DNA from: Trematomus loennbergii
Taxonomy: Eukaryota; Chordata; Actinopteri; Perciformes; Nototheniidae
Direction of reading: 5' to 3'
Assembly: GCA_012861695.1 (NCBI GenBank)
Contig: JAAOOA010001113.1
Location: forward strand, 101,828 to 165,827
DNA length: 64,000 nucleotides
The notes beneath the pieces were generated by a model. It saw nothing but the letters and a program-made list of their open reading frames with translations, was not told the origin of the DNA and ran no database searches. Positions within the stretch are counted from its first letter, which is position 1, and each line of letters opens with the position of its first letter. Below, piece after piece: positions 23,491 through 34,530 of this stretch. The position numbers and the translations under genes were made by a program.

Positions 23491-24917
23491 AACAACCATT
23501 TGATTTTCAGAAAGATTCACTCTCACTAAATGATACATGTACACAATTTGTACATTTTTCAGAATCTGATCACATATGGTTCACCTTGATGAGACGCATA
23601 AAACACATAAATACTGATGAGTATGTTCTAATGTACTCTAGTTTATTCTACATTGCACTACCTGCCGTCATGACTTGAAGTGATCAGAAAACTATTTACT
23701 CAGAAATAAACTTTGACCACTTCTTTATATGTCAGGGGACAAGAAAAGTATTTATTGTCTCAGAATTGTGTGTTCAAAAAGTGTTTCATACTTGCACACA
23801 TTACTAGTGGAAGTAATGCACTCCTTTTTTATTAGTAAAATACTGTATATATATATTTTTTTTTAAATAATTTTCAATTGAGGGGAAAAATGATGGGTCT
23901 CTGGTGTGTTTTAAAGGGGAAGTTCAGGATTGATTATTGAATGACAGTATATTGTACAAAATGTATTTACAGTTACTTGGAGAATCAACAATACTGATCA
24001 TTAAACATTAGGCTGCAGTGGTTTCACAAACGAGGGAAATGTAAATGTTACATCTCAGCTGTTGTGTTATGTTAATTGTATTTCGTCCACCTCTCTGCAC
24101 ACTGCTTGTAAAGTTTGAACAAAGCCTCAATGGATTAAAAAAAAGGAACAAAGAATGTTATTTTTGTGTTTTTTTTAAATGTACTTACTGAAGTACAGTT
24201 TTCACTAGTTCTAAACTTAGGGAAAGTAGCTTAAAACTTTACTTGGCTATTCCATTTCTACTTAACTACATTTGTCTGATAGATTTGGTTCTTCTGAAGC
24301 TTTATAAACTATTTAAAACCCTCTTGGATCAGCTGATCATAGATATTAAGATTGCTGTATATGTTTGTTAGAAATAAGGCCATCAACTGGTTAGCTTAGC
24401 TTAGCATAAAGACTGGAAACAAAGGAAGACAAAGCCAGCCTGTCCAAAGGTAACAAAATCCACCTATCAGCAGCTCTGAATCCAGTTTGTTTAATCCATA
24501 TTGATGATATATGAACAAACCACTCAGAGTACAGATGGGAGTCAAACTCATTTTGATTTGAAAACATTAAAAAGGCCTTGTATTGTGAATATACATTTTG
24601 CAGTACACAGGTAATTAAGTTAAAAAAAATAGTAACTAATTCATATGACCACTTTTTGTATTAGATTCAAATTTAATCTGGCATTATTTAATGATAACAT
24701 AGTAAGGAATCAAAATAGCCCAACCTTTCAAACTGTCAACCAATGGTGACATACCTTCACCTGTTAGCGACTCAATGCTTGAATAGCACGTTCTCTAACA
24801 GGGAGTTGGCTCAAGGAGTAAGAGGTTAAAATAAGGGCAGTGTCTGCAAGATTCAATACAACCTGTCTGCACTGAGTAAACTAAAATATGCTATGAGACA
24901 GTGAACAAATGTGCAAT
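23491..24917. other. TRIM copy 2 3' flank, no gene
   Basis: Collinear with 9512-10548 then 11367-11790. The junction at ~24500 (TTTAATCCATATTGATGATA) is where the companion exons are deleted. Confidence 0.6.
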
Positions 24918-25545
24918 CTCAGTACTCAGATCTTGTACTTGAGTAAAAGTAGAAGAACTAAGATCTTGTACTTGAGTAAAAGTAGAAGTACTCAGACCTT
25001 GTACTTGAGTAAAAGTAGAAGTACTCAGATCTTGTACTTGAGTAAAAGTAGAAGTACCAGAGTGTAGGAATACTCTGTTACAGTAAAAGTCCTGTGCTAA
25101 AATGTTACTCAAGTAAAAGTAGAAAAGTATGATCATCAAAATATAGTTAAAGTAGCGACAGTAAAAGTAGTCATTGTGCAGATTGGTCCATTTCAGAATA
25201 ATATATGATATGTTTTATAATGATTGATCATTAAAGTGTTCTCAAAGCTGCTAAAGGTGCAGCTAGTTTGAATGACTTTGTATACTGCAGGGTAGCTTGT
25301 GAATTTACTCCAGGTGGAACTAAAGTCTGATTTAACACTTGATTATATTTCACACCATTAATCCAAATCTGTAAAGTAACTAAAGGTATTCAATAAATGT
25401 AGTGGAGTAAAAGTACACGATTTACCTCTGAACTGAAGTGTAGTGGAAGTACAAAGTAGCAAACATTGGAAATACTAAAGTACAGGTTCCTCAAAATTGT
25501 GCTTAAGTACAGTACTTGAGTAAATCTACTTAGTTACTTCCCACG
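24918..25545. repeat. GTACTTGAGTAAAAG array, unit 2
   Basis: Four core units at 24920-25060, then the element body to CTACTTAGTTACTTCCCACG. Confidence 0.75.
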
Positions 25546-25690
25546 TCTGCTTCTCCTTTGCAGATACAACTTGATTTAGTCCCGTACCGTAGTGATACAC
25601 CTGAAAATGTGCATAATAGGGCGCGGTTTCAGACCCGATGCATATATAAATATACAAATGTGCAAAAACAAACATCTCTACCCCCACACC

Positions 25691-26800
25691 ACAATGTTAT
25701 AAGCCTTTGTCTGGGTGTGTGTGAGACTGTCTCCCCCTGTCCCCCTCCCTCTCCCTCTCCCCCTCCTGTCACCTCCTGATTTTGCTATCAGCCATTAATT
25801 TTCACTCACTAAGTCACCTAAAACTTTTATTGTCCTCTCTTAGATTAGTTTTAATATGATTTGTGTTAACTAAGGATGTTCTCTTAAGTTGTATGGCTTG
25901 TGAACTAATGTTTAATTACTTTATTAACTACAATGGACTCTCTTTTTGAAAGAGGGTAATAATAATTTAAAGATCTTAATGACCCCCTGCTATTGTCTTT
26001 TTTTGTTTAATTACTTCACACAACTATTAAAGAATCCCTATATGAAGTTATATGAGGTTGTGTTGGGGTAATATTAGAATTAGCTGTATGTAGCAGAAAA
26101 GAGAAGTTTTTTTAAATGTTTTACTGGTCCTGCTATTCATTCTGGGGGAGGATCCATGGGGGTTGATCAGAGCCAAGAAAGGCTGTAAACACTTAAAAAT
26201 ATGCACAGACTTAAGAGTGTGGGTGAAATGAAATTATTAATTTCTAAATATACAAGGCTTCGTCTACTGAATATAACATTTTTATAAAAGAATACGTTTT
26301 AAAAAGTATTTTCTCTGCCATACAAACATGCTAATCTGTTTAACTAGCAGGACTACACCGATTGGTTCCCAGTTCTTGAGCCATTGACCTGGCTATTGCT
26401 ATTCAGGTTTATAAGGAGATTAGAGAGAGAGAGATAAGTATTCACCAGAAAGAGACATGTGACCACTGGAGACAATGAGGCTTGATTTGGATCTGATCTG
26501 GAAAAACTCTGGTAAATACTTTTATTTTATAATATCATGTAATTATGTAATGTTGTTTGGTGTGTGTATGTGTTAAACAACCTCTGTGTATCTGTTGTAT
26601 TTATGTTGTAACAGCACTATGCCTCATTAGGGTTGTAACATAGTAATGTTAGCCTAGCACAGTTGCACAAGCCCCCCCTCACTACATGTAGGTTTTAGAA
26701 GCTTTTGGAAAGTAGGCCTCTAAAATAATGTTTGACCTTACAGAACAAAGGGGGATTTTAGGAACATGAATTTACACAACTGTTATGTAATTCATGTGTA

Positions 26801-26879
<79 letters not shown>

Positions 26880-28074
26880 TGTGTGAGGGCACATGAGGCG
26901 AGCTATGGTGGGTGAAAAAACTGTATAATAAAGAACTGCTTACTGGATATTTGATAAGAAAGTGAATGGTTTGTTTTAACATGTAAATAAATGACTCTCA
27001 TGTATTCCTGTGTCTTTAATGGATGATTTATTGCATTTTACTTCACAAATACATGGAACTGGAGTGTTAAAACAGCACACCAGTATGTAAAACACCACAT
27101 TTTCTGCCTTTTATTATCTCATTATGTTAACTAAAGTATATCAGAAACCTTTTTTGAGATTTCCAATGGACTGATCTGACATGATGACTAAGTCTTACAG
27201 TGTGACAAAATGGAAAGTAGGCTAAACCCCAAAACTGCTAGAGGAAATGGAAAAACCTAATTATTGATTTCCTGTTTATAAGATTGTTCATCGCTCTGTT
27301 AGCCAGACTACTTCAGGACACTGGAAGCTTTCTGATCTTTAACGCTTTTACGGGAAACGCCAGGATTTTTTGTTTAGGGTGGAGTAAATGAATGAATTTC
27401 CCTTTCACTCTTTACCTCTCCTAAGTTAACCCCTCTCCTCTCAGACCAGGAAAAAACGTGGAGAAGAGAAAAGGAAAGGAAAAGGACATTTTATTTTGAT
27501 CATTTATTTAAGCCTTGGCATAGCTGATAAAACCCACATCAAAAATATGTTTTACAGATTTACAGAATATGTTCCTTTCATTAATATTAGACTGGAAAGA
27601 AAGCAGCTCCATTTGTATCTCCGATAGTCTTGTGTACAACGAACCTAATGACAGATTTTCTATTTTTGCAAACTATCATTGAATATTGTGGGAATGTTTA
27701 CGGTGTGATCACTTCCCAAACACTTCAAGAGGAAAAACCTGTGCATCCTGGCCTGTAACTCCTGACCATTGCTTCCATGTTTATGTTGGCAAGCTTTTTG
27801 TCATTTGTGTCTCATTAACTTGATCCTGGAGCCTGTCAACGCACAAACAACTGGATGTAGAAAGTGAAACCTTTGGCAAAATAGACAAAACATGGATGGG
27901 AGTGCCTCTGCTGTGACACATCCTCATTAATGCATGTTTTTTGTGAATATGTGTTTTTATGGGCCAAATGTTTATAGTTGCTGTCTGTGCATTTGTATTT
28001 GAAAAAACCTGTACATGTGTATCTATATATGATTGTAAAATGAAACATTGCGCACAATAAGTACTTTTGGAACA
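25691..28074. other. Spacer between TRIM units 2 and 3, no gene recognised
   Basis: AT-rich with a pyrimidine tract at 25725-25770. A possible exon with donor CTCTG|GTAAAT at ~26511 has no readable protein. Minus-strand ORF 27836-28108 has no domain. Nothing else is supported. Confidence 0.4.
26802..26885. repeat. (GT)n microsatellite
   Basis: Near-perfect GT run. Confidence 0.95.
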
Positions 28075-28293
28075 TTAAAGGTGGGGTAGGTAATTTTGGA
28101 GAAACCAACTCGAGTGCGCTAAAATTTCAAAATACACAGCCGGAAAAAATCTGCCACTTCCTTACAGAGCCCCTCCCCCAACACACACTAACGCGCACAT
28201 GACCAATGAGGGCACAGATGGAACGCTGACAGGCAGGTAGGCCATCCAGTTATTTTAGCCGGGCCGGCTTAAATGGTTGGTCGTGCTTTTTAC
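28075..28293. mobile_element. TTAA MITE family 2, truncated copy
   Basis: Left half of the element at 46715-47102: TTAAAGGTGGGGTAGGTAAT, the CCGGAAAAAATCTGCCACTT block, and GGTCGTGCTTTTTAC. It stops exactly where homology to the TRIM intron (ACCTCAACATTTACATTAGC) begins, so it marks the left breakpoint of unit 3. Confidence 0.85.
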
Positions 28294-28721
28294 CTCAACA
28301 TTTACATTAGCAACAGCCAACAATACAATGTAAACTCTGGTTAAGTTAGGTTAGAGAGCATACAGTCAAAGCTAGCATTAGCTTATACTTATTTTCATAT
28401 TTCCTGTATTTGAAAACATCTTTATAAATGACTCTATTAAACAAAGTAGAATCTAAATATTAGACTTCTTCTGGACTCTCCAAAGCAAGGGATCTGGTGT
28501 TGTGTTAAAAGTGTTGCTTATAAAAAGGCATGACAATTAGATATTTCATTTTAGGGTTAGGGTTAACAGTCAGTTATATACACAATTATCAGAAGTATGT
28601 ACAAAATAAATGATGCAAAAATAAAGGTAAATTGATGGGAAATATATAAATAAGAATAAATACACAGATAATAATAAATACAGTGAATACAGTACTGTAT
28701 ATAAAACAGTAATGCACAAGG
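28294..28721 (+). repeat. TRIM unit 3, left piece (intron fragment)
   Basis: Matches the TRIM copy-1 intron (6911 to ~7510), with an internal deletion at ~28553 filled by GGGTTAGGGTTAAC. Promoter and first exon are absent. It ends with the target-site duplication AATGCACAAGG at 28711-28721. Unit 3 resumes at 38448. Confidence 0.85.
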
Positions 28722-28962
28722 CAAGGCAAGGCTAGGCAAGTTTATTTATATAGCACCTTTCAACACAAGGCAATTCAAGGTGCTTTACAAAAATGAAAGA
28801 CATTCAGACAAAGGCATTTAAAAACAGTCATTAAAAAGAAAAGATAATAAAAGAAACATTAAAATAAAAAATACATGGATAAAAGTTACAGTGCGGTTTA
28901 AGATGTGAATAGTTCACACAGAAGTTCCATTTTACTGATGCCTTTCTTTAAGGTCTCTCCGC

Positions 28963-29003
28963 ACATTCACAATGCACATTCACAATGCACATTCACAATG
29001 CAC
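28963..29003. repeat. 13-bp tandem repeat, three units
   Basis: Three copies of CACATTCACAATG at the extreme 5' end of the truncated L1, directly after its target-site duplication. Confidence 0.85.
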
Positions 29004-29388
29004 ACACGTACAAATACACATACGCACGCTCAGGCCATCCTCTTCCAATGGACAGATCACTATCAAGTGCCTTCAATGAGCTGTTAGAATCACTGGCAAT
29101 GGCTGATGTGTGGCGGACACTGTACCCTCTCTCTCGTGAATATACATTTTATTCTAAGGTGCATAAATCCTACTCAAGAATTGACTACCTCTTATTATCC
29201 CACTCTGTTATTAAAAATGTAATGGATGCGGACATACATAGTATTGTCCTATCAGACCACGCCCCTCAGTCTATCACTTTTTTCCTAGTTGCTAGTGAGA
29301 ACAGACCTAAACAATGGAGACTTAACAACTCTTTGTTAAAAGATGACACATTCATCTCACTTATTGAAAATAAAATAAAATAATATAT

Positions 29389-29621
29389 TGTAGTGCCGAG
29401 AGAAGGGAGTCGGAGGCGGTGCATCGAAGGTGCAAATCTGGCTTTATTGAGCAGCAGAAATGGACATGCTGTCGGGTCGCAGCCCGGGAAGAGAAGAGAA
29501 AGCGAAAGGGAGGACACACAGTAGGTACACAGTAGGTACCGTCAACATATGTGTCCGTGCGGAAACAATACCCCCAACCTGTAGTTCCATGCGTGAATTA
29601 TGTAAATCAGTGATCACTACA
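29389..29621 (-). repeat. LTR of the gag-only element (3' LTR in element sense)
   Basis: 233 bp. Begins TGTAGTGCCGAG, ends CACTACA. Nearly identical to the non-MITE part of 31151-31777. Confidence 0.8.
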
Positions 29622-29639
29622 CAAGCCCCCCCAGAATTC

Positions 29640-30650
29640 AACCATGGACACAATCCTCGCGTCCGGGAGGAAGCACCACAGGGGCCGAGGAGGGCGGGGC
29701 CGCCGGCGAGGGCCGGGCCATGGAACGGGCCGTCGGAAGGGGGCCGCAGGAGAGGGTAGGGGCCCCAACGAGGGCGAGGGCATCCCCACCGGGGGTGGGG
29801 GCGGGCCGGAACGGGCTGTCGTCAGGGGGCCGCAGAAAGCAGGGTCGCTGTGTTGCGACGTGGGGACAGGCGTGAATATCCCGGTGGTCCCCAGCAGGGA
29901 GGAGCGCTGCCCGGCCGCAGGCGAAGGCACAGCGGCGGCGGGTACGAAGTCCTCGGGAGGAAGGAGCCGTGTCCCGGGAGGAGGGAGCCGTGGACAGGGG
30001 AGAGGCCAGACTGGGCGCCGTCCGAAGCCGCCGTTGAGGCGAACCGTGAGCCGCGGTTAGAGGAGAGGCCAGGCAGGGTCCCGAAGCGCGCCACCCACGG
30101 GCCGATGAAGTTATGGGTGACGTCCGAAACCGCCGAGGCGAGGGAAGAGGCCAGACAGGGTCCCGAAGCGCGCCACCCACGGGCCGATGAAGGCATGGGT
30201 GACGTCCGAAACCGTAGAGTCGAGGCGAGACGGGGTCCAGAAGCGCGCCACCCACGGGCCGAAGAAGGCATGGGCGACGTCCGAAGCCGCCGTCGAGGTG
30301 GTGAAAAAGCGAGAGGGTCCACACGAGGCCGACCAGACATGGTCGAACCTCCTCTCAGGCACCAGAAAAGCTCAAAAGGGTCGTCCTGTCCACGATCAAA
30401 AACAGGTGGGCGAAATTGTGAGAGGATCCACACGAGGCCGACCAGACGTGATCGAACCTCCTCTCCGGCACCACAAAAAAAAACAGTCGGATGTCGATAG
30501 CCGCTAGCTGCTAGTCGTTAGCTGTCGTTGTCAGCCGTTGCTAGCTGTCGTCGTTAGCCATTGGTAGCTGCTAGCCGCCAGCTGTCGTGGCTAGCTGTCG
30601 TTAGCCGTTGGTAGCTGCTAGCTGTTAGCAGTCGTGGCTAGCCGTTCTCG
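29640..30650. repeat. GC-rich tandem repeats inside the LTR element
   Basis: Three units of ~75-80 bp at 30085-30300 (core GCGCGCCACCCACGGGCCGA, then GTGACGTCCGAAACCG). Two units of ~55 bp at 30312-30470 (CACACGAGGCCGACCAGAC). A degenerate GCTAGCTGTCGTTAGCC array at 30490-30650. The long overlapping ORFs on both strands here follow from GC content and repeats. Confidence 0.75.
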
Positions 30651-30657
30651 ACGGCCG

Positions 30658-30999
30658 TTAGTCGCTGTCGGCGGCGGCGGCCCCGGAGCCTCTGCTAGGC
30701 GGCGTGCCCCCACCAGGGAAGGTGCTGCAGCGTGTAGTGGCAAGCACCTCAGGGGTAAATCGCGGGGCGGCCAGGAAGAACCGGCTAGCTTCTTCGGCCA
30801 AAGCGCGGGGCTCAACACTAGCCGTGTTAGCTAGCGCAGCCTGGACATGCAGCCGCATGTCACGAAGAAACAGCTCCACGAGGTAGAAGTCGGGTTCTTC
30901 CACACCCAGCAGATCGTGCATCGTCTCCTCGTAGTAGGAAGGCTTGCTGCCTTCCAGTGCCGAGACGAAGCGGCAATGGCGAGCGACGCCCTCAGCCAT
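30658..30999 (-). CDS. Gag-like protein fragment of the LTR element
   Basis: Minus-strand frame from ATG 30999: MAEGVARHCRFVSALE..., then a segment with FYLVELFLRDMRLHVQAAL and ALAEEASRFFLAAPRF. The pattern (hydrophobic FL..., R-x-H-V-x-x-x-L, then an ALAEEA helix) resembles the middle of Ty3/gypsy Gag capsid proteins in fish. No CCHC knuckle is seen; downstream sequence is repeat-derived. Its place in the element supports Gag; the family link is inference. Confidence 0.45.
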   Translation of the reverse strand: MAEGVARHCRFVSALEGSKPSYYEETMHDLLGVEEPDFYLVELFLRDMRLHVQAALANTASVEPRALAEEASRFFLAAPRFTPEVLATTRCSTFPGGGTPPSRGSGAAAADSD

Positions 31000-31150
31000 T
31001 CCGTGGGGCGCACCGAGCCTCAGTCCGTGTGCACGTGGCAGCCACGGACGTCTCCAAAAATCTCCGGCATTCCGAGAAAAACAGTGTTTGTCTTTTGCCG
31101 TGTTCGGGTCAGTCTCGGATCCTTCGCGAGACTTATGTCAGGGTCACGAA

Positions 31151-31777
31151 TGTAGTGCCGAGAGAAGGGAGTCGGAGGCGGTGCATCGAAGGTGCAAATC
31201 TGGCTTTATTGAGCAGCAGAAATGGACATGCTGTCGGGTCGCAGCCGGGAAGAGAAGAGAAAGCGAAAGGGAGGACACTGTGGGTGTTTCTCAATCGCGA
31301 GTAAAGCTGCTTCAGAGCCACTATTTCAAGCATACTACGTCATCGATTGCCGCCGAAGTACTGTTCCAATCTCCAGTATACTTGGAAATCTACCGAGCCC
31401 GGCGTACTCCGTTTGGAGAAATATCGAGTGTGCACATGAGTAGACTTCGCGGTCTTAAAATCCCCACAATGCTTTGCGCACGGACCAATTTCCCCAAATC
31501 TGTGGCGGAAGATGTAAGGCGGGGCCTCTCATATGACGCACACCTGCACACTTGCTAGCGTGTTCCTCTCTTTGTTTTCCGAATGTCAGGAAGTATTCTT
31601 GACTCGCTTCTGAAGCAAGATGCTCGGCAGACATGTGCTACCAAGCAAGCGTACTCGCGATTGAGAAACACCCACAGTAGGTACACAGTAGGTACCGTCA
31701 ACATATGTGTCCGTGCGGAAACAATACCCCCAACCTGTAGTTCCATGCGTGAATTATGTAAATCAGTGATCACTACA
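31151..31777 (-). repeat. LTR carrying a nested MITE (5' LTR in element sense)
   Basis: Same ends as 29389-29621, with about 395 extra bases between GGGAGGACA and CAGTAGGTACACAGTAGG. Confidence 0.8.
31280..31675. mobile_element. MITE with 26-bp perfect terminal inverted repeats
   Basis: Left end CTGTGGGTGTTTCTCAATCG (continuing CGAGTA) is the exact reverse complement of the right end. Interior includes TACTACGTCATCGATTGCCG and has no coding capacity. The empty site is the other LTR. Target duplication is unclear because the site is an ACAC run. Confidence 0.85.
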
Positions 31778-34530
31778 ATATATCAATAAATGTAGACTCT
31801 GTGTCTTCCATTCAAACTGTATGGGAAGCCTTTAAGGCCACATGCAGAGGTGGATAATCAGCCATGCATCAGCTAAGCACAGAAAAGCTATTAAAAGAAA
31901 AATAACTTACAATCAGAACTTAAAACTATTGAGAAACAGCATATGCGTGATCCTAAAAGCCCACTACTTCAGAAAACATTACTCACAGTTAGAGCTGACC
32001 TACAGGCAATATTACATGAAGAGACGGCTTTCTCCCTCTACAGACTCCGTAAAAAACACTTTGAATGTGGTGATAAAGCAGGAAAGATGCTCGCTCTTCA
32101 GCTTAAACAGTTAGAGGGGAAATGATCAATTCCAGCTATAAGAGACTCTGGAGGTAATATTATAAATGATCCCAAGCTAATAAACCGCGAATTCCAAACA
32201 TTTTACTCCAATTTATATCAAACTGAGTGCACAGCACAAGACCATAGCCTGGATAATTTTTTTAAGAATCTTACACTTCCTGTACTACTACTACTACTCA
32301 GAAACACGAGTTGGAATCTTCTGTCACGCCAAACGAAATAGCGTCTGCCATAAAATCTCTTACATCGGGTAAGGCCCCTGGGTGCGATGGCTTTAGTATT
32401 GAATTTTATAAATGCTTTCTGGAAGTGTCGTCGCCATTGTTGGTTATGTTGTATAACGACATGATAGAAAAAATCAATGCCCCTAACAATGCGTACCGCC
32501 ACATTATGTCTACTTCCGAAACCTGAGAAAGATCATCAATACATGAGCAACTACCGACCCCTAAGTCTTCTTAACAATGATTGCAAAGTGTTTGCAAAAA
32601 TCCTAGCCTTCGCCTGGAGGAAGTTATCCCATCCCTAGTGAATCTAGACCAGGTAGGATTTGTAGCTGGACGCCAGTCAGCTAATAACATGAGAAGGCTG
32701 CTCCAGGTTATTTTTAGCGCTAACACCCTCCATCTCCCAGCAATGGCAATATCACTGGATGCAGAGAAAGCCTTTGACAGAATAGAATGGCCATATTTAT
32801 TTAATGTTCTATCAAAATGTGGATTTGGCCCTGTCTGTATGAGATGGTTTAAAGCTCTTTACAATAAGCCAGTCTCCTCAGTCAGAAGCAACAACATGCT
32901 TTCTGATCCTTTCCCCCTGCATCGGGGAACACGGCAGGGATGTCCAATATCCCCTCTAATATGCATTTTAGCTCTTGAGCCCTTGGCTTGTGCCATCCGG
33001 GAAAATCCAGGAATTATGGGTATCCCAAAATGCAGACATCAGTTCAAAATAAATTATACGCTGATGATATTCTTTTAACATTAGTTGACCCACTAAACTC
33101 TATACCTGAGGTGCTAGAGGTTATTAGAGAATTTAGCTTATTTTCAGGATATAAAATAAATTGGAGTAAAAGTGAAGCCATGCCACTAAAGTTTAAACTG
33201 TCAGACTCACTCTAATCACTTATAGGCTCTGCTCCTTTTGTTTGGAAAGCTGATGCATTGAGATACTTGGGCATAAACATCAGATCACCAATTAACAAGA
33301 TCTTCGAAATGAATGGTCCAGGCTACTTAGAACTATTAAAGATGACTTGAGACGATGGACTTCTTTACCCCTATCGCTGTGGGGAAGGGTGGATGTTTTA
33401 AAAATGAATGTCCTACCAAGATTGACGTATCCTCAATTCCCCTTCAAATCCCACAATATTGGTTTAAAGAAATAAATACTATATTCTCTCAATTCACATG
33501 GAAGGATAAAAAACCACAAATCAACCATAAAAAGTTGTCTATGCCGAGGAGAACAGGTGGACTGGGGGTACCCAATTTATACTTATATTATCTCTCATAT
33601 AATGCCAGATTCCCTATACAGTATGGGGTTATGGAGCGACACCGAAAAAAGCTAACTGGGACTGGCTGGAAGGACAAATAATTACAGAAAACAATAAATC
33701 CATATCTTTAAATTCATTATGGTACTCCCCCAAATCCAATCTGAATAATCCATGAATTCAATTTTCTATCAGTGGTTAAATCTGTAGAAAGGAGGCTAGG
33801 CATCACTGGTGTTTCCCTCCCTTCATGCCCATTATGGAAAAACCCACTATTCACAGTGGGCGGTAACCCATTGAATAATATACATATGCAAGCACATGAC
33901 ATACAACACATTGGGCAAATAGTAAAAAACAATATCATAACTCCGTTCACAGTGTTGATGGAACATTTTAATCTGAATCAATCCCTCTTCCTCTCCTATA
34001 TGCAATTACAATCAAATATTAAAAACTTAACATCAAAAGGTATAAAGATAGGTTGTCATGAACACCTTGATATGAACCTAAAAAGACTTGCAAACAAGAA
34101 AGGAATGATTTCAGGTATATATATAAACTTCTCCACACCTCAACCACCAATACTAATCTGCAGTCACAGAAAAGATGGGAGCAGGATTTAGGCATCACCC
34201 TTACCCCAGTTGAGTGGGACAGAATCTGGTCAAACTCAACATCAATCTCCAAGTGTGTCCGGTTTAGAGTAATACAGTTAAAAATCCTTCACAGAGCATA
34301 CATCACACCCTGTAGACTCAAAAAGATGGATCAAACACTCTCGGGCCTATGCTGGCATGGTTGTGCGGAAGTGGGTACCCTTTTACATTGTCTTTGGTCC
34401 TGTCCGGCTGTAAAATCTCTTTGGGACGTAGTTGGAGATACTCTCGCTGAGATCCTGAACATAGAGATACTCTCCAGCTACATGCTTGCTGGGATCCCCG
34501 CTCAATGGCATAACATCAACATTTGCAAGT

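Larger units (their letters stand above)
20590..25690 (+). repeat. TRIM segmental duplication, unit 2
   Basis: Collinear with 6380-10548, then jumps to the equivalent of 11367. The ~820 bp holding both companion exons is deleted at ~24500. It continues to ~25690, matching unit 0 at 2400-2510, and then homology stops. Confidence 0.85.
29389..31777 (-). mobile_element. Gag-only LTR retrotransposon, minus strand
   Basis: Two LTRs (29389-29621 and 31151-31777) share the same ends, TGTAGTGCCGAGAG...GATCACTACA on the plus strand. The second is longer only because of a nested MITE. Flanks show ATATAT on both sides. The purine-rich tract GGGGGGGCTTG next to the left LTR on the minus strand fits a polypurine tract and agrees with a gag-like ORF on that strand. 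There are no protease, RT or integrase motifs in the 1.5-kb interior, so it is non-autonomous. It interrupts the L1 ORF2 between the endonuclease and RT parts. Confidence 0.75.
29036..34528 (+). pseudogene. L1-like ORF2 (endonuclease/reverse transcriptase), split and frameshifted
   Basis: Makes the L1 retrotransposition enzyme in intact elements. The endonuclease C-terminal end is at 29036-29382, with the SRIDYLLLS and SDHAP motifs. The linker resumes at 31784 after the LTR element. The RT domain is at 32340-33220: GKAPGCDGF, NYRPLSLLNN, the DQVGFVAGRQS block, SLDAEKAFDRIEW (first catalytic Asp), RGTRQGCPISPL, and YADDILL (catalytic Asp pair) at ~33056 in a shifted frame. Thumb and C-terminal parts follow to 34528, and more C-terminal coding lies at 35988-36140. 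At least five frame changes and several stops are visible. It belongs to the L1 clade by motif order; the exact family is not assigned. Confidence 0.8.

Noticed and set aside
29607..30507. Long overlapping Arg/Gly/Pro-rich ORFs on both strands
   Set aside because: Produced by GC-rich tandem repeats with few stop codons. No conserved domain. Only the 30658-30999 gag-like frame was kept.
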